Origin: CADEDH01 sp041394285
GTDB taxonomy: Bacteria; Actinomycetota; Acidimicrobiia; Acidimicrobiales; SZUA-35
DNA length: 64,000 nucleotides
Assembly (NCBI GenBank): GCA_041394285.1
Contig: JAWKIL010000006.1
Coordinates: forward strand, 1-64,000
Direction: 5' to 3'
Shown here piece by piece: positions 1 to 7,807 of the stretch; positions within the stretch are counted from its first letter, which is position 1, and every line of letters starts with the position of its first letter. The notes under the pieces were generated by a model that saw nothing but the letters and a program-made list of their open reading frames with translations, was not told the DNA's origin and searched no databases. The position numbers and the translations under genes are program-made.

Positions 1-1
1 G

Positions 2-940
2 GCCTTCGAGCCGCCGGTCTACTGCTACCACGAGATCGTCCACAACAAGCTGGTGGTCGACCGCTTCGTGGAGCGGGGTGTCGTCTTCGTCGACGACATC
101 GCCGACGTGCCCCCGGGCCGGCCCATCATGCTGTCGGCCCACGGCTCGGCCCCGGCCGTGGTGGCCGCCGCCCGGGAGCGGGGCAGCTATGTGGTCGACG
201 CCGTCTGCCCCCTCGTCACCAAGGTGCACCACGAGGTCAAGGTCCGGGCCGGCAAGGGCTACCAGATCGTCTACATCGGCCACGAGGGCCACGAGGAGGC
301 GGTGGGAACCATGGCCGTCGCCCCCGACGCCATCCACCGGGTTGAGACGGTGGCCGAGGTGGAGGCCCTGCCCGAGTTCACCCAACCCACGGCCCTGCTG
401 GCCCAGACCACGCTCAGCCACCGGGACTGGGCCGACGTGGCCGAGGCGGCCAAGGCCCGCTTCCCCGAACTGTTCACCCCCGGCCGCAGCGACCTGTGCT
501 TCGCCACCACCAACCGCCAGTCGGCCCTGATGGCGGTGGCCGACCGGTGCGACGCCTTCGTGGTGATCGGCTCGGCCAACTCGTCCAACACCAAGGCCCT
601 GGCCAAGCTGGCCACCGAGGCCGGCTGCGCCCGGGTGTTCCGGGTGAACGGGCCCGATGAGCTGCCCGCCGATCTGCACGGCACCGTGGGGGTGACGGCC
701 GGAGCGTCGGCCCCGGAAGACGTGGTGCAGGCCGTGATCGACTTCCTGCGGCCGGTCCACGGGGTGGAGGAGGTGCCGATCACGAACGAAGACGAGTACT
801 TTCCCCCGCCCCGCAACCTGCGGGAGCTGCTGACCTCCCTCGACGTGGTGGCCACGCTCGCCCTCGGCGGACCGGTGAGCGCCGGCCCTGCCCTCAACGA
901 CCGCCAGATCGACGCCTCCGACGTCCTCAGCGAGCTGTAG
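2..940 (+). CDS. ispH: 4-hydroxy-3-methylbut-2-enyl diphosphate reductase, 5' end outside the window
   Basis: Last enzyme of the MEP isoprenoid pathway; a [4Fe-4S] enzyme that reduces HMBPP to IPP and DMAPP in the cytosol. The frame is already open at base 2 and reads the family's YHEIVHN motif before the first internal GTG at 53, so the true start lies upstream of the window. Two of the three cluster cysteines are visible, in VCPLVTKVHHE and in LCFATTNRQ; the first (CAGV-type) must be in the missing part. The 3' part contains the usual TAGASAPE motif. It ends about 50 bases before plsC, which converges on it. Identity is firm; the gene is partial only because of the window edge. Confidence 0.95.
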   Translation, partial: AFEPPVYCYHEIVHNKLVVDRFVERGVVFVDDIADVPPGRPIMLSAHGSAPAVVAAARERGSYVVDAVCPLVTKVHHEVKVRAGKGYQIVYIGHEGHEEAVGTMAVAPDAIHRVETVAEVEALPEFTQPTALLAQTTLSHRDWADVAEAAKARFPELFTPGRSDLCFATTNRQSALMAVADRCDAFVVIGSANSSNTKALAKLATEAGCARVFRVNGPDELPADLHGTVGVTAGASAPEDVVQAVIDFLRPVHGVEEVPITNEDEYFPPPRNLRELLTSLDVVATLALGGPVSAGPALNDRQIDASDVLSEL

Positions 941-990
941 CCCCGCCGGCATCGGTGTCGGAGGCGCTGTCCCGCCCCACCGACCGGGCG

Positions 991-1770
991 CTAGGCGCCG
1001 GCCCGGATCTGGGCTTCGTCGAACAGCGCCTGTAGGGAGTCGTGCAGCTCCTGGGTCACCCGGCGGATCTCCGATCGTTTCACCCGCTCCCCAGCGGCCC
1101 TGGTCACAGGCCGGATCGGGGGGCCGATCACCATCGTCACCTTGCGGGGCCGGATGTACTTCGCCCCCTTGGGCATGGCCCGCTCCGTGCCCCCGATACC
1201 CACCGGCACGATCGGCACCCCGGTACGGCAGGCCAGGAAGGCGGCACCCTCCTTGAGCGGCTGGATCAGGGGGCCCTGCTGGCGGGTGCCCTCGGGGAAC
1301 ACGGCCAGCGGCTCGCCGTTGTTCAACACCCACTCCGCCAGCCGCAACGCCTGGCGGTCGGTGGCCGAGCGCTCGACCGGGAAGCCGCCCATGGCCCGCA
1401 GGAACCAGCCCAGTCCGGGAACCTTGAAGTAGTTCTCCGCCCCCATGTACCGCAGCACCCGGGGCCCGACCAGCGAGACCACCGGTGTATCGAGGATCGA
1501 GCGGTGCCCCCCGGGGGCCAGCACGAATCCGCCGGTGGCCGGCAGGTTCTCCCGCCCGATCACCTCGATCCGGAAGGCCGCCCGCATGACGAGGCGGAGC
1601 AGGAACCGCAGCACCCGGTAGGTCGCCCGGGCCGCCCCCTGCAGGGCCAGACCACCGTCGGGGCCGCCGGCCGGCAACGGCGGCACCAGATGCATCGCCG
1701 GGCGGGCCGGGGCCTGCGGCTCGTCGCCGTCGTCGTCGGCGCCGTTGCCCCCATCGACCCGTTCAGGCAC
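991..1770 (-). CDS. plsC: 1-acyl-sn-glycerol-3-phosphate acyltransferase (PlsC family)
   Basis: Transfers an acyl chain to lysophosphatidic acid in phospholipid synthesis, at the inner face of the membrane. The acyltransferase motif HX4D appears as GGHRSILD (the usual Asn before His is Gly) and the substrate motif as FPEGTR, spaced as in the family; a hydrophobic stretch around residues 50-65 precedes them. The first 45 residues are acidic, then proline-rich, and look unstructured. Its start overlaps the end of cmk by 8 bases, so it is the last gene of the scpA-to-plsC transcription unit. The exact acyl acceptor cannot be read from sequence; lysophosphatidate is the family default. Confidence 0.88.
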   Translation of the reverse strand: MPERVDGGNGADDDGDEPQAPARPAMHLVPPLPAGGPDGGLALQGAARATYRVLRFLLRLVMRAAFRIEVIGRENLPATGGFVLAPGGHRSILDTPVVSLVGPRVLRYMGAENYFKVPGLGWFLRAMGGFPVERSATDRQALRLAEWVLNNGEPLAVFPEGTRQQGPLIQPLKEGAAFLACRTGVPIVPVGIGGTERAMPKGAKYIRPRKVTMVIGPPIRPVTRAAGERVKRSEIRRVTQELHDSLQALFDEAQIRAGA

Positions 1771-2467
1771 GGAGTGCCTCGAGAAGCGCGGCCACCACCT
1801 CGTCGATCGAGAGGTCGGTGGTGTCGAGCAGCACAGCGTCGTCGGCCTGGCGCAGGGGATCGGCCCGGCGCTGGGAGTCCAGCCGGTCGCGCCGGGTGAG
1901 GGCGTCGGCCACCTTCGATTCGTCGACGGTGTTCTCGTCGCGCGCCCGCCGGGCGGCCCGGGCCTCGGTGGAGGCTGTGAGGTAGACCTTCAGGTTGGCG
2001 TGGGGGAACACGACGGTACCGATGTCTCGCCCTTCGAGCACTCCCCCACCCCGCTTGCGGGTCCATTCGCGCTGGCGGGCCACCAGCTCGGCCCGGACGT
2101 CGGGGTTGGCGGCCACGATCGACACGGCCTGCGACACCTCGGGCCCCCGGATGGCGACGGTGGCGTCGACCCCGTCGACGGTCACCGTGCCGTCGGCTTC
2201 GATCTCGATCGACACCTCCCGGGCCAGTCGGGCCACGGCCTCGCTGTCGGCCGGATCGACATGTCGGGCCAGGGCGGCGAGGGTGACCGACCGGTACATG
2301 GCACCGGTGTCGAGGTACTCCAGGTCCAGCGCCTGGGCCAGGCGGCGGGCCACCGTCGACTTGCCGGACCCGGCCGGACCGTCGATGGCGATCACCGTCA
2401 ACTCGGAGTCGGATGCCGACAAGCGCACCTCCTCGTGATCGGGTGAACCGCCGAACACCGGGCTCAT
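1763..2467 (-). CDS. cmk: cytidylate (CMP) kinase
   Basis: Phosphorylates CMP and dCMP with ATP in pyrimidine nucleotide recycling. The P-loop GPAGSGKST opens the conserved domain, followed by LDTGAMYR and the CMP-binding stretch with GRDIGTVVFP, then the LID region with RRDRLDSQR. I chose the ATG at 2467 (234 residues, near the usual 220-230). An upstream TTG at 2506, overlapping the tyrA stop, would add 13 residues, and a downstream TTG just after a GAGGAGG sequence is a third option, so the start is uncertain by about 25 residues. It overlaps plsC downstream. Confidence 0.92.
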   Translation of the reverse strand: MSPVFGGSPDHEEVRLSASDSELTVIAIDGPAGSGKSTVARRLAQALDLEYLDTGAMYRSVTLAALARHVDPADSEAVARLAREVSIEIEADGTVTVDGVDATVAIRGPEVSQAVSIVAANPDVRAELVARQREWTRKRGGGVLEGRDIGTVVFPHANLKVYLTASTEARAARRARDENTVDESKVADALTRRDRLDSQRRADPLRQADDAVLLDTTDLSIDEVVAALLEALRA

Positions 2468-2498
2468 CTCCGGCCCCGTCGCCGGGTTGCGTCGCTCC

Positions 2499-3560
2499 TC
2501 AGCCAAGGGACCGCACCGATGGCCGGTAGCCCCGGGCCATCAGGCCTCCCATGAACCGCTCGGAGCGGGACTCGTCGACCACCATGATCATCACGCCCTG
2601 ACGACCTTCCCCGGAGTGACTCAACTCCAAATCGAAAATGTTGACATCGAGCTCGGACGCCAGCGTGGCGATGGCGGCGATCTCACCTGGCCGGTCGGGT
2701 ATGGCGACGGCCAGCTCCACCAGGTTGTCGGACGGGCCGAACCCCACCGGCAGGTTGATCCGGGCCGCCCGGGCCCGGGTCAGCAGGGCCAGGATGCCAT
2801 CCCGGTCCCGGTTCGCCACCAGGTCCCGCACCTCGCTCAACGCCTCGACCAGCCGGTCCAGTCCCTCGACGATGGCCCGGGAGTTGGCGAGGCAGATGTC
2901 GGGCCAGATCGAGGGCCGTCCGGCCGAGATCCGCGTCATGTCCCGGAAGCCGCCGGCGGCCAGCCGCAGCAGGGCCCGATGCTCCACCGAGGAGGCGTCG
3001 GCCAGGTTCATGAGCGACGCCGCCGTGAGGTGGGGGACGTGGCTGACCTGGGCCACCAGCTCGTCGTGGACGTCGGGCGGCAGGGCGATCGTCTCGGCCC
3101 CGATGCTGCGGACCATGGCCCGGACGGTGGCGAAGGCGTCTTCGTCGGTGGTCTCGGTGGGGGTCAGCACCCACATGGCCCCTGCGAACATGTCTTCCCG
3201 GGCCCCGGCCAGGCCGTCCTGCTCCGAGCCGGCCATGGGGTGGCCCCCCACGAACCGGGGGTGGGGGACGGCCTCGCAGACGTCGGCCTTGGTGGACCCG
3301 ACGTCGGTGACGGCGGCCTCGGGGCAACGCTCCAGAGCGTCGAGGGCCAGCTCGGGAATCGCCCCCACGGGCGTGGCGATGACCACCAGCTCGCTGGCCC
3401 GATCGAGACCGACCTCGTCGGCCGCCCCCACCCGGATCGCCTGGGTGGCCACCTCGGGATCCTGATCGACGACCGACACCGTCCACCCCTGCTTACGCAA
3501 GGCGATTCCCACCGACCCGCCGATCAGGCCGGCTCCGATCACCGTGGCCCGACGGGTCAT
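2499..3560 (-). CDS. tyrA: prephenate dehydrogenase with C-terminal ACT domain
   Basis: Oxidatively decarboxylates prephenate to 4-hydroxyphenylpyruvate in tyrosine synthesis. The 353-residue protein begins with the dinucleotide-binding motif GAGLIGGSVG, carries the conserved GGHPMAGSE active-site stretch and HDELVAQVSHVPH, and ends with an ACT-like regulatory domain (AIPDRPGEIAAIATLASEL, then an FDLEL strand). The ACT domain suggests feedback by tyrosine or another amino acid, as in related enzymes. The ATG at 3560 shares one base with the aroH stop (TGATG), so translation of the two is probably coupled. A longer reading of this frame, starting 450 bases upstream, is a shadow across aroH. 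Confidence 0.94.
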   Translation of the reverse strand: MTRRATVIGAGLIGGSVGIALRKQGWTVSVVDQDPEVATQAIRVGAADEVGLDRASELVVIATPVGAIPELALDALERCPEAAVTDVGSTKADVCEAVPHPRFVGGHPMAGSEQDGLAGAREDMFAGAMWVLTPTETTDEDAFATVRAMVRSIGAETIALPPDVHDELVAQVSHVPHLTAASLMNLADASSVEHRALLRLAAGGFRDMTRISAGRPSIWPDICLANSRAIVEGLDRLVEALSEVRDLVANRDRDGILALLTRARAARINLPVGFGPSDNLVELAVAIPDRPGEIAAIATLASELDVNIFDLELSHSGEGRQGVMIMVVDESRSERFMGGLMARGYRPSVRSLG

Positions 3561-3940
3561 CAGAGCGCCTCGTCGCCCGGCTCGGCCAGCTCGGGACGGA
3601 GCCGGGTGGCGCCCCGGAGGAAGGCGTGGCGCAGCTCGGACCGGGGCCGCTCGGTGTCGATGTGGGCCAGCAGGCGAACGCAGCGTTCCAGCGACCCCTC
3701 CACGTCCATCTCCTGGCCGCACATGAGCGGTACCTCGGTGAGCCCCATGGCCCGGGCGGCGGCCGCCGGGGCGATCGTGCGCAGATCCTTGGTGGCGGTG
3801 AAGAAGATGCTGATCACCGCGTCGCGGGTGAGGCCGTTGCGCTCGAACAGCACGGTGAGCAGCTGGGTTGTGCGCTGGAGGATCTCGGCCGGGTCGTCGG
3901 CATCGACGGTGATCGCTCCTCGTAACCCGCGTACGGCCAT
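3560..3940 (-). CDS. aroH: chorismate mutase, AroH type
   Basis: Converts chorismate to prephenate, feeding the tyrA enzyme encoded next to it. The 126 residues match the monofunctional Bacillus-type trimeric mutase in length and motifs: the N-terminal RGLRGAIT with the active-site Arg, the FFTATKDL segment, the CGQEMDV motif with the conserved Cys and Glu, and the following LERCVRLL Arg. This type differs from the all-helical AroQ form. It is separated from rluB by 72 bases and has its own likely minus-10 box 8 bases before the ATG, so it may be transcribed both from scpA and from a local leaderless start. Confidence 0.92.
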   Translation of the reverse strand: MAVRGLRGAITVDADDPAEILQRTTQLLTVLFERNGLTRDAVISIFFTATKDLRTIAPAAAARAMGLTEVPLMCGQEMDVEGSLERCVRLLAHIDTERPRSELRHAFLRGATRLRPELAEPGDEAL

Positions 3941-3948
3941 GGCGCCGA

Positions 3949-3954
3949 ATCGTA
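3949..3954 (-). promoter_or_regulatory. putative -10 box (TACGAT) for leaderless aroH transcript
   Basis: TACGAT fits TANNNT and ends 8 bases before the aroH ATG, with no purine-rich ribosome site between. This is the spacing of actinobacterial leaderless mRNAs. No clear -35 box is visible. Confidence 0.45.
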
Positions 3955-4012
3955 TCGGCCGCGCCGGGGCCAGCGGCGGGCCGCGGGCCGCCCCGACCGG
4001 GCGGCCCCACGC

Positions 4013-4810
4013 TCAGGCGTCACCGGTGACCTGGGTGACGGCCCGCTGGAGATCGAGCAGCTCGGACCGGGTCAGAGGGCGCCAGGCGCCGGGAGCGAGG
4101 CGGGAATCGGTCAACGGGCCGATACGGGTGCGGACCAGGCGCAGCACGGGGTGGCCGACGGCCTCGCACATGCGCCGGATCTGGCGGTTGCGGCCCTCAT
4201 GGATCGTGATGCGCAGCAACCCGGGGGCGACCACGGCCGCCTTGGCCGGGGCGGTGATGCCGTCGTCGAGCTCAACTCCCTGGCGCAGGGTGCGAAGGGC
4301 GCCCGCCCCGGGGCGGCCCCGCACGTGGACCAGGTACTCCTTGTCCACCCCGAACGAGGGATGGGTGAGCCGGTGGGCGAGGTCGCCGTCGTTGGTGAGC
4401 AGGAGCAGGCCCTCGGTGTCGAGGTCGAGGCGGCCCACCGGGAACACCCGGGGCTCGGCCGGCACCAGGTCGACGACGACGGGCCGGTCGTGGGTGTCCT
4501 GGGCCGTGGTGACGACCCCGGCCGGCTTGTTCAGGAGGTAGGTGACGGTGTCGACCGCAGTGGAGATCACTGCACCGTCGACCGCGATCTCGTCGCCGGG
4601 GCTGACCCGGGCGCCGAGCACGGCCACCCGGCCGTTCACCGTGATCCGGCCCTCGTCGATCAGCAGCTCGCACACGCGTCGCGAGCCGAGACCCACCCGG
4701 GCCAGCACCTTCTGGAGGCGCTCCCCCTCCGTCGACAGCTCCACTCCGGGGTCGGTACCCGCCCCAGCGTCATCCCGGTCGTCTGATCCATCGCCCGCCT
4801 GGTCGCTCAC
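4013..4810 (-). CDS. rluB: 23S rRNA pseudouridine synthase, RluB/RsuA family
   Basis: Isomerises a specific uridine of ribosomal RNA. The 265-residue protein has an acidic 25-residue leader, an S4 RNA-binding domain (ERLQKVLARVGLGSRR to about residue 90) and the catalytic domain with GRLDLDTEGLLLLTNDG, where the Asp of RLD is the nucleophile. The scpB-rluB neighbourhood is typical of RluB, although RsuA-type specificity cannot be excluded. It starts with GTG one base after the scpB stop as that frame reads. A hairpin at 4821-4846 lies directly upstream and could affect initiation. Confidence 0.9.
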   Translation of the reverse strand: MSDQAGDGSDDRDDAGAGTDPGVELSTEGERLQKVLARVGLGSRRVCELLIDEGRITVNGRVAVLGARVSPGDEIAVDGAVISTAVDTVTYLLNKPAGVVTTAQDTHDRPVVVDLVPAEPRVFPVGRLDLDTEGLLLLTNDGDLAHRLTHPSFGVDKEYLVHVRGRPGAGALRTLRQGVELDDGITAPAKAAVVAPGLLRITIHEGRNRQIRRMCEAVGHPVLRLVRTRIGPLTDSRLAPGAWRPLTRSELLDLQRAVTQVTGDA

Positions 4811-4811
4811 G

Positions 4812-6902
4812 CTAGGAGCCTGCCGATCGATCAGGCTCGATCGGCACCGACCCGGTCCCCGCTCCCGGCGCCGGCGCGTGCGCCGGCGGATCGGTGAGGT
4901 CGATGGCGGGCCGGAGATCGACCTCGGGCGGTGAGGTCAGCTCCGGTCCTGATCCCGCAACCGGCGGAACGGCCGTATCAGCCGGTCCAGCCAGGCCCGG
5001 GCCCCTCGGGCCGGCGGTGGCGCCGCCGACGGGCGGCTGGTGCCCGGCGGGGTCAGGTCCGGCTGGTACGGCCGTTCCGCCGGGCTCCCCGGCCGGGCCG
5101 TCGAGCCGCGGCCCGGGGTGGGCGACGGGATCGCCGCTCCCCGCCGGGGTGGCGTCAGGCTGCGGCGCAGGCCGGCCGTCGAGCGTCGGGGCTGGGGCGG
5201 AGGCACCCGCCGGCCCGTCGACCTCGACGGCGTAGCCGCTTTCGGGCTCGTGACGGGCCGGGACCGGCTGGTCGGGACGTCCGGCGGCCGCAGGGGCGTG
5301 TCCGGGCCCGGTGCCGGCTCGGGCCGCGGGGCCCGGTCCGCCAGCGCGGTCGGATCGGGCCCAGGGCGCGGGTCGGCCGACGTCGTGGCCCGGTCGGGCC
5401 GTTGGGTCCGGTTGGCCAGAGGGGCTGCCGGATCGGTCTGAGGCGTCCGGTGGCGCGGGGCGGCCGGCGGGATCCGGTTGGTCGGCGAAGCCACCGTCGA
5501 GGCCGGATCGGGGCCGCTCGGCATCGGCGGGGTGTCCGGCTCCGGCGCCAGCCACCGGGGTAGACGCCGGGTCAGCCAGTTCGGGCTCGCCGCCACCAGC
5601 TTGGAGGCCCGCCGGCTGGCCACCTGGGCCCATCGGGCGCTCGACACGGTCGGCACCGCTTTTCGGCGACGCCTGCGCGTCGACCACCACCCCCTCGGGC
5701 GCGACCACGACGGCCTCGGAGGTCGTCGTGTCCGACGCCCCCGTCTGCTCCGCCGCTCGCTCGTTCCCCGGCTCCGCCGTCACCGGCGCCGCCTCGTCCT
5801 CCACCACGTCGCCGGCCACGACCGCCGCCGATTCCCCCGCCGCCACCTCAGCCTCGGCCTCCGGCGCCTCGGTGTCTGGGGCCTGGATCTCACGCCGGGA
5901 ATCCGGCGACTCCCCGTCGGTCCCAGCGTCCGCTGCCTCCGCCGGCGGTTGCTCGCCGCCCCCGGCCTCCGCGGCCAGCTCGGGCTCGACCTCCGACGGC
6001 TCCGCCGACGGCTCAGCCTCGGCCGCCGGCTCCTCGACCACCTGCCCGTCGGCCGCTTCGGCCTCGTCGCCCTGGGGCGGCGCCGCAGCTTCGGCCTCGG
6101 GCTCGTCGGCCTCGGGTGGGGTCGGCGGCCGGGCCGGGCCGGGGTCGTCGCCGCCGACGGCACCTACCAGGTCGGGGTCGAGGTCGACCTTGAGCGTCTG
6201 CTCCAGGGCCTCGACCACCTCGGCCGACGGCACGAAGTCGCCCAGAGCCGGCAGATCGGCCACGGTGTTGATCCCCAGACGCTCCAGGAACATCGAGGTG
6301 GTCCCGAACAGCACGGCCTGGCCGGCCCCGGTGTCCCGCCCCACCTCGTCGACGTAGCCCCGCTGCACCAGCGTGCGCAGCACGGCGTCGACGTTCACCC
6401 CTCGGATGGCGCTGACCTGGGCCCGGGAGATCGGCTGCTTGTAGGCCACGATGGCCAGGGTCTCGAGCGCGGCATTGGACAGCTTGGAGCTCTGGCCGTC
6501 CATGGCGAACCGCTCCACGTAGGGCGCCATGTCGGGATGGGTCTGATACCGCCAACCGCCGGCCACTTTCACCAGCTGGAAGCCGTGGTTGGCCTCCTCG
6601 TAGCTGTCGGCCAGGGCGTGGCACAGCAGCTCCACGTGCTCCACCGGCACCTCGAGCAGCTGGGCCAGCAGGGAGGCCGGCGTGGGATCGGTGGCCACCA
6701 GGAGGATGGCCTCGATGGCCCGGCGGGTCTCGACGATCCCGATCTCGGTGAACGTGGCCAACAGCTCGGGCTCCACCTCGTCGAGATCGGGCTCCCGCTG
6801 CCCGTCGGCCGGCTGCGGCTGCGGCTGCTGGGCGGCGGAGGCCGACTCCGGTTCCGGGGCCGCGCCGTTCTCGCCGTTGTCCGCCGCCTGTTCGTCTTCC
6901 AT
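4812..6902 (-). CDS. scpB: segregation and condensation protein B with very long low-complexity tail (probable frame switch near 5660)
   Basis: ScpB partners ScpA and SMC in the bacterial condensin. The winged-helix ScpB domain spans roughly residues 45-225 (ETRRAIEAILLVATDP through AIVAYKQPISRAQVSAIRGV to DEVGRDTGAGQAVLFGTT). A tail follows that is far longer than usual: acidic Ala/Glu-rich to about residue 410, then Pro/Gly-rich to 696. From about 5660 downward, third-base GC falls to about 70-79% in this frame but is about 88-92% in the frame ending at 4937. The sense sequence there has an AAAA run; dropping one A joins the two frames smoothly. The likely protein is therefore about 654 residues and ends in a basic Trp-containing helix (RAWLDRLIRPFRRLRDQD). 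The domain is firm; the last third is uncertain. Confidence 0.85.
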   Translation of the reverse strand: MEDEQAADNGENGAAPEPESASAAQQPQPQPADGQREPDLDEVEPELLATFTEIGIVETRRAIEAILLVATDPTPASLLAQLLEVPVEHVELLCHALADSYEEANHGFQLVKVAGGWRYQTHPDMAPYVERFAMDGQSSKLSNAALETLAIVAYKQPISRAQVSAIRGVNVDAVLRTLVQRGYVDEVGRDTGAGQAVLFGTTSMFLERLGINTVADLPALGDFVPSAEVVEALEQTLKVDLDPDLVGAVGGDDPGPARPPTPPEADEPEAEAAAPPQGDEAEAADGQVVEEPAAEAEPSAEPSEVEPELAAEAGGGEQPPAEAADAGTDGESPDSRREIQAPDTEAPEAEAEVAAGESAAVVAGDVVEDEAAPVTAEPGNERAAEQTGASDTTTSEAVVVAPEGVVVDAQASPKSGADRVERPMGPGGQPAGLQAGGGEPELADPASTPVAGAGAGHPADAERPRSGLDGGFADQPDPAGRPAPPDASDRSGSPSGQPDPTARPGHDVGRPAPWARSDRAGGPGPAARAGTGPGHAPAAAGRPDQPVPARHEPESGYAVEVDGPAGASAPAPTLDGRPAPQPDATPAGSGDPVAHPGPRLDGPAGEPGGTAVPAGPDPAGHQPPVGGATAGPRGPGLAGPADTAVPPVAGSGPELTSPPEVDLRPAIDLTDPPAHAPAPGAGTGSVPIEPDRSAGS
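4821..4846 (-). repeat. 10-bp perfect inverted repeat before rluB
   Basis: Arms TGCCGATCGA (4821-4830) and TCGATCGGCA (4837-4846) enclose six bases. If the scpB frame really ends at 4937, this hairpin is intergenic, just before the rluB GTG; it has no U-run, so it is as likely a translational control element or processing site as a terminator. Confidence 0.5.
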
Positions 6903-6912
6903 GGGGAGCCTT

Positions 6913-7692
6913 TCAGCCCTCGTAGTCGTCGGCGCCGGCCAGCGCCATCTCCCGGCCCTCGGCCGAGCCGATCCAGGTCACGGTCAGCTCGCCGAAGCTC
7001 GTCACCTGCTCCAGTTCCACCAGGCCCTGCTTGAACAGCTCCAGCACGGCGAGGAAGCGTACGACCACCTCCACCCGCTCGGTCAGCCCCTGGGTGAGAC
7101 TGCGGAACGAACGCGGCCCGGAGGTGGGCAGCAGCTCCAGGAACTCGGCGATGGCGTCGCTCACGTTGGCCTTCACCGGCGTGACGTGGGCCAGCGACAG
7201 CTCCGGCTTGGGCTTGGCCGTGACCGCCCGCAGGAACGCCGAGCGCAACTTGGCTCCGGTGACGCCAGCCAGCGGATCGGGGCTGAGGTCGAGGAACTGG
7301 TCCTCCAGACCGGCCCGGCGGGGCACCGACAGCGCCGCCGTCTCGATCATCGCCTCCAGCACCTGGGCCGCATCCTTGAACGTCTTGCATTCCAGCAGCC
7401 GGGCCAGCAGCAGGTCCCGCTCCTCCCACAGACCGAGCTCCTCGTCGAGGTCGATCGAATCGTCGTGGGGCAGCAGCCGGCGACACTTCAGCTCGATCAG
7501 GGTCGCCGCGATCAGGAGGAACTCGGTTGCGACCTCGAGGTCGCACTCCTTGCGGTTCGACAGCTCCGCCAGGTAGGCGTCCACGATCTCGGACAGGCGG
7601 ATCTCGTAGAGATCCACGTCGTCCTTGAGGATCAGATGGAGCAGCAGATCGAAGGGACCTTCGAACGCTTCGACCTGAACTTGAAATGACAT
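6913..7692 (-). CDS. scpA: segregation and condensation protein A (kleisin)
   Basis: The kleisin that bridges the SMC heads and binds ScpB for chromosome compaction and segregation. The 259 residues start with the hallmark EAFEGPFDLLLHLI, continue through helices with SEIVDAYLAEL and EFLLIAATLIELKCRRLLP, and end with the winged-helix C-domain near FGELTVTWIGSAEG. The length is normal. The next gene, scpB, starts 10 bases after its stop. It is the first gene of the minus-strand unit and diverges from trpS; a good -10 box (TAGAAT) lies 7 bases before the ATG. Confidence 0.95.
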   Translation of the reverse strand: MSFQVQVEAFEGPFDLLLHLILKDDVDLYEIRLSEIVDAYLAELSNRKECDLEVATEFLLIAATLIELKCRRLLPHDDSIDLDEELGLWEERDLLLARLLECKTFKDAAQVLEAMIETAALSVPRRAGLEDQFLDLSPDPLAGVTGAKLRSAFLRAVTAKPKPELSLAHVTPVKANVSDAIAEFLELLPTSGPRSFRSLTQGLTERVEVVVRFLAVLELFKQGLVELEQVTSFGELTVTWIGSAEGREMALAGADDYEG

Positions 7693-7699
7693 CGTTGTG

Positions 7700-7705
7700 A
7701 TTCTA
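7700..7705 (-). promoter_or_regulatory. putative -10 box (TAGAAT) for scpA operon, leaderless
   Basis: TAGAAT differs from TATAAT in one base and ends 7 bases before the scpA ATG; there is no ribosome-binding sequence between. It should drive scpA through plsC. The -35 region is weak. Confidence 0.6.
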
Positions 7706-7793
7706 GCCCTCTCTCGAAGGCTCCGTCCCGCACAGACACGGCGACGTCTCGAAACCCGGGAGAATCTCGATGCCGCGGACCGCTTCCGACCTC

Positions 7794-7799
7794 TAGTCT
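7794..7799 (+). promoter_or_regulatory. putative -10 box (TAGTCT) for leaderless trpS transcript
   Basis: TAGTCT ends 8 bases before the trpS ATG at 7808, with no Shine-Dalgarno sequence between. The short gap supports the internal ATG over the upstream ATG at 7697. Confidence 0.5.
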
Positions 7800-7807
7800 A
7801 CGCAGTC

